A stretch of 64,000 nucleotides of DNA from Saccharospirillum sp040881935 (GTDB lineage: Bacteria > Pseudomonadota > Gammaproteobacteria > Pseudomonadales > Natronospirillaceae): positions 62,001 to 126,000 of the forward strand of contig NZ_JBBECH010000026.1 of assembly GCF_040881935.1 (NCBI RefSeq), given 5' to 3'. The notes under the pieces are model-generated. The model made no database searches, had not been told where the DNA came from, and saw only the letters and a program-made list of their open reading frames with translations. Numbering within the stretch: position 1 is the stretch's first letter; every line of letters starts with the position of its first letter. A program made the translations under genes and the position numbers. Positions 1 through 7,745 of the stretch are shown here, one piece after another.

Positions 1-1
1 T

Positions 2-565
2 CAGAGGCCTGCGCTCAATACTCTGGAAGTCATGGCCGAGTATGATTTGCCACCGGCCATTCAGTTCATTGAAGAAAAAACCGCCCAGTTACCAACGCTG
101 ATCAGTCAGGGGTTTGGCTGTGAAATGGTGTTACAACATGCGGTCGTGCGCCAATACGCGGCCAATGTTGTGCTTCTGAATGCGGCACCAATCTGTCCTC
201 GCCGGGTGTTCTGGTTGCCCGGTGTTAAAACCTGGCACCGGTTACGTCTTGGTTGGCGACGCTGGTATCGCCAGGAGGGGAGTGAAGAGCGTGAGCCCGT
301 AACCTTGTTTCGGCATTTGTTGCGGCGTCAGGGTTGGTTCGGACGTTGGCGGGCCTACGATCAGGCATTGATAAAACCCAGGCTGAAAGCAGTAGAGGCC
401 CGTCTCTATTGGGTGTCCTCATCACCTCAGGCGGATCCCGCACTTAAACGACTGGGGTTGGATCCTGCGAGGATCATACTCGGGGCCAGCGCCCGGGACT
501 GGCTGACGCTGTTGCCAACCATTAGTCCCACTCGGGCAGTGATGTCACAGGAACGAACCGGGTAG
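2..565 (+). CDS. alpha/beta-hydrolase-like protein, 5' end outside window
   Basis: The frame is open from the first bases, so the true start lies upstream of the window; about 187 C-terminal residues are visible and the first internal ATG is at 32. The stretch DLPPAIQFIEEKT, then a strand ending in LISQGFGCEM and a second strand VVLLNAAP, resembles the region around the nucleophile elbow of alpha/beta hydrolases. The usual G-H-S-x-G-G is not there: the expected serine position reads glycine (S-Q-G-F-G-C). If the alignment is right this is a non-catalytic relative. The family call is inferred from pattern only. It converges with aroG, separated by a GC hairpin. Confidence 0.45.
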   Translation, partial: QRPALNTLEVMAEYDLPPAIQFIEEKTAQLPTLISQGFGCEMVLQHAVVRQYAANVVLLNAAPICPRRVFWLPGVKTWHRLRLGWRRWYRQEGSEEREPVTLFRHLLRRQGWFGRWRAYDQALIKPRLKAVEARLYWVSSSPQADPALKRLGLDPARIILGASARDWLTLLPTISPTRAVMSQERTG

Positions 566-580
566 CGGCTCTGTGTTTAG

Positions 581-607
581 CCGGGTCACGGGTTTGGTGA
601 GACCCGG
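581..607. terminator. GC hairpin between convergent genes
   Basis: CCGGGTC (581-587) pairs perfectly with GACCCGG (601-607) across a 13-base loop. It lies between the stop of the upstream plus-strand gene and the aroG stop on the minus strand, where a shared terminator would be expected. There is no T-tract on either side, so termination is only suggested. Confidence 0.35.
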
Positions 608-624
608 ATCCGGTGAACGGTCCC

Positions 625-1695
625 TCAGGCGCCGGTGCGGCCCGGCAGTACGTCTTTCAGCTTGGCATGCATGGATCTCAACAGGTTCTCGGTGGTTGCC
701 CAACTGATGCAGGCATCGGTTACGGATACACCCGGTTTCAACTGCGACAAGTCGTCCGGAATGCTCTGGTTACCTTCCTCCAGGTTGCTTTCGATCATCA
801 ACCCGATGATGGACTGATTGCCCTCCAGAATCTGGTTGGCAACGTTGTCGGCAACCAGAGGTTGCAAGGCGTGATCTTTATTGGAATTGGCGTGCGAACA
901 GTCCACCATGATGTTGGTGGGTACCCCGGCCTTACGCAAAGTGGCTTCGCATTGTGCGACACTGACTGAGTCGTAATTTGGTTTACCATTGCCGCCACGT
1001 AACACAACATGGCCGTAGGCATTGCCCTTGGTATGTATGATCGCTACCTGGCCTTCCTGATTGATGCCCAGGAACCGGTGTGGCGAAGAAACTGATTTCA
1101 GCGCATTGATGGCAACATCCAGGCTGCCATCGGTGCCATTTTTGAAGCCCACAGCGGAAGACAGGCCGCTGGCCATTTCGCGGTGTGTCTGGCTTTCCGT
1201 TGTGCGCGCACCGACGGCTGACCAGCTGATCAGGTCCTGAAGGTATTGCGGTGAGATCGGATCCAGTGCTTCGGTTGCCGTTGGCAGGCCCAGATGAGCA
1301 ATGTCCATTAACAGTGTGCGGCCAATGTGAAGGCCATCTTCAATTTTAAAGGAATCGTTCAGGTAGGGATCGTTGATCAGGCCTTTCCAGCCAGTTGTCG
1401 TGCGGGGTTTTTCAAAATACACGCGCATGACAATCAGCATGGACTCACTGACTTCTTCGCTTAACGATTTAAGGCGTTTGGCGTAGTCAATGGCCATGGC
1501 CGGGTCGTGGATGGAGCAGGGGCCGATGACAACGATGATGCGCGGGTCTTTGCGATCGAGAATGTTGCGCACCGCATCGCGGCCTTCGTTAATGACGCGG
1601 GCGGCGTCTTCTGTTACCGGAATGTCGGCTTTCAGGGCATCCGGTGTGAGCAGAATTTCCTGGCTTTCTACGTTTAAGTTCGCTAATGCTTGCAT
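625..1695 (-). CDS. aroG: 3-deoxy-7-phosphoheptulonate synthase (DAHP synthase, class I)
   Basis: Condenses phosphoenolpyruvate with erythrose 4-phosphate, the first step of the shikimate pathway to aromatic amino acids. It has 356 residues, the usual length of the AroFGH family (about 350). Visible motifs: GPCSIHD (58-64), RVYFEKPRTTTGWKG (91-105), GFKNGTDG (183-190) and VDCSHANS (264-271). The metal ligands expected from E. coli AroG are present as Cys60, His268, Glu302 and Asp327. Which of the AroF/G/H feedback classes it belongs to cannot be told by eye. It is divergent from cysB, and the order aroG-cysB-cysH-thrH-pabB is the Pseudomonas arrangement. ATG start with a weak ribosome site. 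Confidence 0.93.
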   Translation of the reverse strand: MQALANLNVESQEILLTPDALKADIPVTEDAARVINEGRDAVRNILDRKDPRIIVVIGPCSIHDPAMAIDYAKRLKSLSEEVSESMLIVMRVYFEKPRTTTGWKGLINDPYLNDSFKIEDGLHIGRTLLMDIAHLGLPTATEALDPISPQYLQDLISWSAVGARTTESQTHREMASGLSSAVGFKNGTDGSLDVAINALKSVSSPHRFLGINQEGQVAIIHTKGNAYGHVVLRGGNGKPNYDSVSVAQCEATLRKAGVPTNIMVDCSHANSNKDHALQPLVADNVANQILEGNQSIIGLMIESNLEEGNQSIPDDLSQLKPGVSVTDACISWATTENLLRSMHAKLKDVLPGRTGA

Positions 1696-2133
1696 GATAA
1701 CGCTAAGGCTCTCTTTGATGGCTCATTCCAGAATAGGGGTCTTGCCAGGTCACCAGTGAGTGGAAGCTCGGTTGGGGCTGTCCTGACCATTGATGAATAA
1801 TAAGTAAGTAAAGAATAAAATACAACCCGTAAAGAAAAGAATACAAATTAGTAGTGGTTCGTTTAAAAAGGAAGCAAAAACAACATCTCTGGAATGGTCT
1901 CGCGAAACTTGCCAGGGTTTGCCCATGGATGTGCTCCCGGGAGATTTAAAAATAATATGCAAAAAAAGAATAATTGATCATCTTTATATAACCTGATAAA
2001 AACTGTGCAGTGCGAGTCGGACAAATTACCGGTGGGCAGGGTGGCCACGGCACCGTTTCGCAGCACAGTTGATAACAAGAAGAGGTCCAGACGCCAGTCG
2101 GGGGCCGCTCTGAACGGATTAAAGGGGAGCACT
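1696..2133. other. AT-rich divergent control region between aroG and cysB
   Basis: No convincing gene is seen in these 438 bases. The central part (about 1790-2000) is clearly richer in A+T than its surroundings and must hold the promoters for both divergent genes. A TTGATC...TATAAC-like pair around 1975-1995 could serve cysB, but it is not strong enough to call. The open frame reading into cysB from 2005 is treated as an untranslated leader because CysB has its own well-placed start at 2134. Confidence 0.4.
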
Positions 2134-3108
2134 ATGAAGTTGCAGCAACTGAGATACATCTGGGAAGTAGCTCATCACGATTTAAACGTATCGGCAACAG
2201 CGCAGGTTTTGTATACCTCACAACCTGGCATCAGCAAACAAATCAGGCTCCTCGAAGATGAACTCGGTATTGAGATTTTTGCCCGTTCCGGTAAACATCT
2301 GACTCGAATTACACCGGCCGGAGAGGCGGTATTAAAAGTCGCCGGTGAGATATTGCGCAAGGTTGACTCGATCAAGCAGATCGCGCAGGAGCATAGCGAT
2401 GATCGTCAGGGCAGTCTCAGCCTGGCAACGACCCATACCCAGGCGCGTTACGCCTTACCTCAGGTGATTGACGGCTTTATTCGCGACTTCCCCGATGTGT
2501 CGCTGCACATGCATCAGGGTACACCGGTGCAAATTGCAGAGATGGCAGCTGACGGTACCGTCGATCTGGCCATTGCGACCGAAGGGATGGAGCACTTTTC
2601 AGACCTGGTGATGATGCCCTGTTACCGCTGGAACCGCTCCATTGTGGTTCCCCGGGAACACCCTCTGGCAAAACGCAACCAGATTACGCTTGAGGATGTA
2701 GCCGCTTTTCCGATCGTAACCTACGTCTTTGGGTTCACCGGCCGGTCGAAACTGGATGAAGCCTTTCTGGAACGCGGCCTGACCCCCAAAGTGGTCTTTA
2801 CCGCAGCCGATGCCGATGTCATCAAAACCTATGTGAGACTGGGGTTGGGGGTTGGTATTCTGGCGCATATGGCCATTGATCCGGAGCAGGACCGGGATCT
2901 GGTCAGCCTGGACGCCAGTCACCTGTTTGAAGCCAGCATTACCAAAATTGGGATACGCAAAGGGACCTTTATTCGCGGCTTTATGTACCGGTTTATTGAG
3001 CGCTTTGCCCCCCACCTGAGCAAGTCAATCGTCGATGAGGCGATGGCAACTACAAGCCGGCACGAACTGGATGAGTTGTTTCAGCACACCCAGTTGCCGA
3101 CTTACTGA
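2134..3108 (+). CDS. cysB: LysR-type regulator of sulfur assimilation CysB
   Basis: Transcription activator of the cysteine regulon that senses N-acetylserine. The start at 2134 follows AAGGGGAG at the right distance and gives 324 residues, exactly the E. coli CysB length, although the frame stays open upstream to 2005. The N-terminus MKLQQLRYIWEVAHHDLNVS is the CysB form of the LysR winged helix-turn-helix, with the recognition helix around TSQPGISKQIRLLEDELG. The rest is the substrate-binding-protein-like effector domain (TTHTQARYALP, YVFGFTGRSKLDEAF, GLGVGILAHMA). It lies next to cysH, its likely target, and converges on it. Confidence 0.95.
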   Translation: MKLQQLRYIWEVAHHDLNVSATAQVLYTSQPGISKQIRLLEDELGIEIFARSGKHLTRITPAGEAVLKVAGEILRKVDSIKQIAQEHSDDRQGSLSLATTHTQARYALPQVIDGFIRDFPDVSLHMHQGTPVQIAEMAADGTVDLAIATEGMEHFSDLVMMPCYRWNRSIVVPREHPLAKRNQITLEDVAAFPIVTYVFGFTGRSKLDEAFLERGLTPKVVFTAADADVIKTYVRLGLGVGILAHMAIDPEQDRDLVSLDASHLFEASITKIGIRKGTFIRGFMYRFIERFAPHLSKSIVDEAMATTSRHELDELFQHTQLPTY

Positions 3109-3132
3109 CCCTTCAGAATAAAAACGCTTACA

Positions 3133-3167
3133 ACAGGCGATTAAGGCAAACAGCCTGAGTCGCCTGT
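3133..3167. terminator. nested hairpin between cysB and cysH
   Basis: ACAGGCGA (3133-3140) pairs with TCGCCTGT (3160-3167), and inside it AGGC pairs with GCCT. It sits between the stops of two convergent genes, so a two-way terminator is plausible. There is no long T-run on either strand. Confidence 0.5.
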
Positions 3168-3183
3168 CGTATTGCATTAATCG

Positions 3184-3915
3184 TTAGCCGGTAAAGGGCA
3201 GCGAGCCTGGCTTGCCGCCAGCGTGCAAACCGCACTCTTTCTGTGTTGCCTCTTCCCACCACCAGCGGCCTTCGCGTTCATGCTGGCCTGGCAACACCGG
3301 GCGCGTGCAGGGTTCGCAGCCGATGCTGATGAATCCGCGTTCGTGCAAGGCGTTGTAGGGTATTTCCATCATTCGAATGTAGTTCCAGACCTCGGCCGAA
3401 CTCCAGTTGGCCAGCGGATTGTACTTGTACAGATGCTCCCCCCGGCCAGTAAAGCGGTCGTCACGCTGAACACTGGGCACCTCAGAGCGCGTGCTCGGGC
3501 TTTGGTCTTTGCGTTGCCCTGTTATCCAGGCATCCAGATCACTGAGTGCACGTTCCAGCGGTTCGATTTTACGGATTCCGCAGCATTCCTGATGACCGTC
3601 CTGGTAAAAGCTGAACAGACCCTTTTCCCGAACGAGTTGTTGCAGGGGCTCAGCCTGCGGTGAATACAGCTCAATGGGCAAGTCGTAGTGGTTGCGAACC
3701 TGATCAATAAAGCGATAGGTCTCGGGATGCAGGCGGCCGGTATCCAGAGTGAAAACCCGGGGGGACCGGGTCAGTTTGCTCAGCATATGGACCAGAACAA
3801 CGTCTTCCGCGCCGCTGAACGACAGAGCGATGTGTTCGTGATTGTCGAGCGCTCGTTTGAGAATGTCGCGGGGCGACAGCCCGGAAAGTTCCAAATTCAA
3901 TTCAGTCAGATTCAT
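3184..3915 (-). CDS. cysH: thioredoxin-dependent adenylylsulfate/PAPS reductase, Fe-S type
   Basis: Reduces activated sulfate to sulfite in assimilatory sulfur metabolism. It has 243 residues. The nucleotide loop SFSGAEDVV lies at 32-40, the redox-active cysteine in KECGLH is Cys228, and the paired cysteines Cys111-Cys112 and Cys200-x2-Cys203 form the CC...CxxC signature of [4Fe-4S] enzymes. Established knowledge: enzymes with these four cysteines mostly use APS (as in Pseudomonas and plants), while E. coli-type PAPS reductases lack them. The sequence therefore favours APS as substrate. It converges with cysB; upstream at 3976-3998 is a dyad that could be its CysB operator. Confidence 0.93.
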   Translation of the reverse strand: MNLTELNLELSGLSPRDILKRALDNHEHIALSFSGAEDVVLVHMLSKLTRSPRVFTLDTGRLHPETYRFIDQVRNHYDLPIELYSPQAEPLQQLVREKGLFSFYQDGHQECCGIRKIEPLERALSDLDAWITGQRKDQSPSTRSEVPSVQRDDRFTGRGEHLYKYNPLANWSSAEVWNYIRMMEIPYNALHERGFISIGCEPCTRPVLPGQHEREGRWWWEEATQKECGLHAGGKPGSLPFTG

Positions 3916-3975
3916 GATCAGGTACGGAGGTCACGGTGGAGCGGCGACTCTACCAGCTTGCGCTGGTTTCGTTAA

Positions 3976-3998
3976 ATAACCGCATATCATAAGGTTAT
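3976..3998. promoter_or_regulatory. ATAACC-N11-GGTTAT dyad, possible CysB operator
   Basis: A perfect six-base inverted repeat with an 11-base AT-rich spacer, 61 bases upstream of the cysH start. The spacing is typical of LysR-type boxes, and CysB is encoded next door. The assignment is inference; it could instead overlap a promoter. Confidence 0.35.
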
Positions 3999-4048
3999 GT
4001 TGCCTGGCGGATGTCGGGCGTTGGGCCAGGGTGGAAATGAGCCATTCC

Positions 4049-4071
4049 GTGGAACTGTTCCACGTGGAGCT
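4049..4071. promoter_or_regulatory. overlapping palindromes, parS-like core
   Basis: GTGGAAC-T-GTTCCAC (4049-4063) is a perfect inverted repeat. It overlaps TGTTCCACGTGGAGCT (4056-4071), which matches 14 of 16 positions of the ParB-binding parS palindrome TGTTCCACGTGGAACA; the two differences are in the right arm. It lies in the 321-base gap (3916-4236) between cysH and thrH, in which no gene is seen. Confidence 0.35.
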
Positions 4072-4236
4072 ATGGTTGTGGAACAAAAAATGATCAGTTG
4101 GTCTGGTGCCCGATGGACGTATTCGCTGAACCGGCAACACTGCCATCCAGTTAATGCCGTTGTCTTCTTATTGCCAGCCCAGTACCGTTAGCCTCTGTGA
4201 CGTTGACTTGTATCTAACCACTAGGATGAACGAACT

Positions 4237-4854
4237 GTGGAACTAGCCTGCCTTGACCTGGAAGGGGTCCTTATCCCCGAAATCTGGATTGCCTTCGCGG
4301 AAAAAACCGGCATTGACGCCCTGAAAGCAACGACCCGGGACATACCGGATTACGATGTATTAATGAAGCAACGCCTGCAGATCCTGGATGACCACAATCT
4401 GGGCCTGAATGAAATTCAGGCGGTGATCGCCGAGCTTGAGCCGTTGCCTGGCGCCCGGGAATTTGTTGACTGGTTGCGGGAGCGTTTTCAGGTGGTCATC
4501 CTGTCAGACACCTTTTACGAATTTGCCGCGCCGCTGATGCGTCAGTTGGGCTATCCAACCCTGTTTTGTCATCGGCTTGAGGTTGATGGCAACGGCAAAG
4601 TGCTGGACTACGTGTTGCGACAGCCAGATCCCAAGCGCGCCTCCATCAAGGCGTTTCATGGCCTGAATTTCCGCTGCATAGCCGCCGGTGATTCCTATAA
4701 CGACACAACAATGCTGAGCGAAGCCGACGCTGGCATTCTGTTTAATGCCCCGGCTAATGTGATTGCGGAATTTCCTCAATTTCCGGCTGTCACCGGTTAT
4801 GACAACCTGAAAGCCACCTTCCTGCAGGCGAGTAACCGGGCTTTACCGGCCTGA
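4237..4854 (+). CDS. thrH: bifunctional phosphoserine phosphatase / homoserine phosphotransferase ThrH
   Basis: HAD-superfamily enzyme known from Pseudomonas that dephosphorylates phosphoserine and can transfer the phosphate to homoserine. It has 205 residues. HAD motif I appears as LDLEGVL (6-12, nucleophile Asp7), motif II as VILSDTFYEF, and motif III/IV as AAGDSYNDTTML. Overall it closely resembles Pseudomonas ThrH. The start is GTG at 4237 after AGGATGAA; the ATG at 4226 runs into a stop after six codons. Its 3' end overlaps the convergent pabB by 12 bases. Confidence 0.92.
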   Translation: MELACLDLEGVLIPEIWIAFAEKTGIDALKATTRDIPDYDVLMKQRLQILDDHNLGLNEIQAVIAELEPLPGAREFVDWLRERFQVVILSDTFYEFAAPLMRQLGYPTLFCHRLEVDGNGKVLDYVLRQPDPKRASIKAFHGLNFRCIAAGDSYNDTTMLSEADAGILFNAPANVIAEFPQFPAVTGYDNLKATFLQASNRALPA

Positions 4855-6228
4855 GACACGCCCCAGGGCGTTCAGGATGTGCGCCACCTTAGTGGCGCTT
4901 TCATCGTATTCGTCGCTGACAGCGCTGTCGGCGACGATGCCACCGCCACCCGAGCACATCAGCTGGTTCGGGGTTTTCAACAGCGAGCGAATCAAGATGT
5001 TGCTGTCGAAGGCGCCGCTGTCGCTCAGCCAGAAAGCGGTGCCGCAGTAGGGGCCGCGGGCGCACATCTCCAACTCATCGATGATCTCCATAGCCCGTCG
5101 TTTGGGAGCCCCGGTAATGGAACCGCCGGGAAAAGCATCGCGCAGAACATCCAGTGGTGTTGCATTGGCAGCCAGTTCGGCCGTTATCGTGCTGACCAGG
5201 TGATGTACATTGCTGAACGACACTCGCTTGCACAGTTCGGGGACTTTAACACTGCCAACCCGGGCATTGCGCGACAGGTCGTTGCGCAGCAAATCGACAA
5301 TCATCAGGTTCTCTGCCCGGTCTTTTTCGCTTTCTTCCAGTTCCCACCCCAATTGTTGGTCTGCTTCGGGTGTGACTCCTCTGGGGCGAGTGCCCTTGAT
5401 CGGTTGTGTCGTGATGTGCCCTTTGTTGATGGTGATGAATCGCTCGGGAGACACACTCATCAGAGTGTGGTCATCAGCGCGGTGATACACGGCATAAGGG
5501 GCTTGAATCCTGTCGATAAGGTGGCTGTATAGCGACCAATCGGAGATCTCTGGGGCGATGTCAGCGTACCAGGGGCGCGTCAGGTTAGCCTGATAGATAT
5601 CCCCGGCCAGTATGTATTCCTTAAGCGTTGCAAACCGCTGCCGATAGGCTTCACGGCTCATTCCTGAACGCCAGTTCAGTGGGGGAATGGCGGGTTCGGG
5701 TGGGGTGGTCGGCGGTTGCTCCCGCCATGCCCGATGCCAGGTCAGCAAGCGCTGCTCCAGTGATTCAGAGATGAATTCTGACAGGCAAAGCCAGGCTCGC
5801 TGATGCAGGTGGTCAAACACCAGGCTCCAGTCGTACCGGTCGATGCTGGCCAGGCTGGTCGGACTCGGGTGGCGGCCGGTCAGACCGTGCAATGCATACC
5901 CGGCTTCGTAATTCAGATGCCCGGCCAGACCCGACGTAAAAGGGAGGTCGGTATCAATGGACGACTCTGGTTGCTGGGTGGCCAGCCAGCCCAGAAAATC
6001 CGGGGGGTTGATCAGCTCGGTCTTGCCCTGAGACGACCGCTGAATCTGTTGGCTTGCCGACATCCGGTACCGGGTTTCCGGCCAGGCTGAACACCATTCC
6101 CAGCGGTGACCTTCACGGGCTGGATGCCCGGAATGAAACCAGATGGCCCCGGGTTCATTCGCAAGCGTTGCAAAGTAGGGTCGGGCGGTCTCTGTGTAGG
6201 GGAGTTCCAGACGTTGCAAGGGGTTCAC
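4843..6228 (-). CDS. pabB: aminodeoxychorismate synthase component I
   Basis: Makes 4-amino-4-deoxychorismate from chorismate for p-aminobenzoate and folate synthesis. The C-terminal two thirds are the chorismate-binding domain: GDIYQANLTR, SPERF, the PIKGT lysine motif, ENLMIVDLLRNDL and FPGGSITGAPKRRAMEIIDELE are all visible. The frame is open to a GTG at 6384 (513 residues), but family members begin near the stretch MNPLQRLELPYTE. The GTG at 6228 gives 461 residues, close to the E. coli length of 453. Neither start has a good ribosome site, so the N-terminus is uncertain. It overlaps thrH tail to tail. Confidence 0.88.
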   Translation of the reverse strand: MNPLQRLELPYTETARPYFATLANEPGAIWFHSGHPAREGHRWEWCSAWPETRYRMSASQQIQRSSQGKTELINPPDFLGWLATQQPESSIDTDLPFTSGLAGHLNYEAGYALHGLTGRHPSPTSLASIDRYDWSLVFDHLHQRAWLCLSEFISESLEQRLLTWHRAWREQPPTTPPEPAIPPLNWRSGMSREAYRQRFATLKEYILAGDIYQANLTRPWYADIAPEISDWSLYSHLIDRIQAPYAVYHRADDHTLMSVSPERFITINKGHITTQPIKGTRPRGVTPEADQQLGWELEESEKDRAENLMIVDLLRNDLSRNARVGSVKVPELCKRVSFSNVHHLVSTITAELAANATPLDVLRDAFPGGSITGAPKRRAMEIIDELEMCARGPYCGTAFWLSDSGAFDSNILIRSLLKTPNQLMCSGGGGIVADSAVSDEYDESATKVAHILNALGRVSGR

Positions 6229-6458
6229 TTCTTCATTAATGAGCCGGCGGTATTCTAGCGATATTGTGTCGAAAGTCCTGTCCAGAAGGTGGTTTAGTGA
6301 AAAATCTTCTGTAATGAATCGATTACCCGGACGAAAGGGGGCAGATTCGACACCCCCTGAACATTGAAAGTTGACCGAATTCACAAAAGGGGAGCACCAT
6401 CAATGGACGATTAAGGTATTACGCTCGCAATAATAAAAATCCAAATCAGGAGTGAACC

Positions 6459-7403
6459 ATGAACACCGTTCTCGTTATCGATGCAGCCTGTGATTTGCCG
6501 CAGGGTTTTATCGATGACCGCAACATCAAATTGTTGCCCATTGCTATTCGAGTCGATGATCAGACTCATACAGATATCAAAGACGCTCAGAAACTGACCG
6601 ATTTTTACGCCAATAACTTGCTTGGCCGTAATCATGATGCCGAGTCTATTCCCTACAGCACCGAGCAAATCGAACAACTGTTTCTGGATGAGCTGGTCGC
6701 CCAGTACGACTTTGCCCTGGTGCAAACGGTCAGTCGCAAGCGCAGCCCGATATACGACAATGCGACCAAGGCGTCCCACGCCATTCTGCGCAGCTACCAT
6801 GATATACGCGAGGCCGCAGGCCGAGACGGCAACTTTGGCATGAGGATCATGAACTCGGGAACCCTGTTTTGTGGGCAGGGCGTGCTTGCGGCTTTCACCA
6901 GTGACATGATTGCGCGGGGCAAGGCCAAAAACGAAATTCTCAAACTCGCTGACGCCATGCGCCAGCGCATATACGCTTACCTGGTGGCCCCGGATGTCTA
7001 CTACATTCGGGAGCGGGCCCGGAAAAAGGGCGATGACAGTGTCGGAATCCTTACCGCACTAGTGGCCAAGTCGTTGGATATCGTTCCGATATTATCTGCG
7101 CGCGGTGACGACACCTTCCCGGTTGCCAAGGGTAGAGGATTTGGTACCAGCGTCGACCGGTTAATGCGTTATACCATTCGCCAGATAGAGCACGGGTTGC
7201 TGACCCCCTACGTGGTGGTTTCTATCGCGGGTGATCTGGCTGGTCTTCAAGCCCACGAGGGCTTTAAGGAACTGGAGGTGGCAGCCAGCAAGCAGGGTGT
7301 CGCGGTGCTCAGTTGCGTCATGGGATTGACCGGCGGGCTCAACGTTGGCCCGGGCAGCATTTGCGTGGCGTTTGCGGCTGAAGATCATGAGTTCGATGGA
7401 TAG
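6459..7403 (+). CDS. DegV family fatty-acid-binding protein
   Basis: It has 314 residues and begins MNTVLVIDAACDLP, the N-terminal signature of the DegV family (usually DSxxDLP). Members bind a fatty acid between two domains; in Gram-positives the FakB members present fatty acids to a kinase. Further family features are VQTVSRKRSPIYDNA (the TxSxxLSGT region) and the C-terminal GPGSICVAF. No FakA-like kinase gene is nearby. A clear ribosome site (CAGGAG) precedes the ATG. It is divergent from pabB. Physiological role in gammaproteobacteria is not established. Confidence 0.85.
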   Translation: MNTVLVIDAACDLPQGFIDDRNIKLLPIAIRVDDQTHTDIKDAQKLTDFYANNLLGRNHDAESIPYSTEQIEQLFLDELVAQYDFALVQTVSRKRSPIYDNATKASHAILRSYHDIREAAGRDGNFGMRIMNSGTLFCGQGVLAAFTSDMIARGKAKNEILKLADAMRQRIYAYLVAPDVYYIRERARKKGDDSVGILTALVAKSLDIVPILSARGDDTFPVAKGRGFGTSVDRLMRYTIRQIEHGLLTPYVVVSIAGDLAGLQAHEGFKELEVAASKQGVAVLSCVMGLTGGLNVGPGSICVAFAAEDHEFDG

Positions 7404-7745
7404 CCTGGGTTGCCGAATAATTCGACTACCTCCTCCGGGTTCACGTTGACGGAGTAATCGCTATTGCGATGGGTAGGCATGCTGCGCTTCCGTGTGTTTT
7501 TTTCAAGTTGATTAAAATCGGGAAGACAAGGAGGCGCGTGTCACCTATTCTGAATAGGTACCAGCTGCAGGGAGAACCTACTTAGCCAATCCCGTTCAGG
7601 GCCTCCAGCCAGGCTTATTTGGCCGCATCCTGGCCCTCCGGGAAGTCATAAGTTCAGTCAGATACCGTCTGGGCAGCCAGTTCACCAGAATGGCTGTCGC
7701 GCAGGAGCAACCCCAATCGCTCCACTGTCCCGACCAGGAGAGGTT
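7404..7745. other. intergenic region with a 17-base palindrome
   Basis: No gene is seen in these 342 bases. ACCTATTC-T-GAATAGGT at 7543-7559 is a perfect inverted repeat of eight bases around one central base, of operator size. It lies about 190 bases upstream of the PhoH-family gene. The bound factor is unknown. Confidence 0.4.

Noticed and set aside
3223..3663. 146-codon open frame antisense to cysH
   Set aside because: Mirror of a well-supported conserved gene; its protein has no family features.
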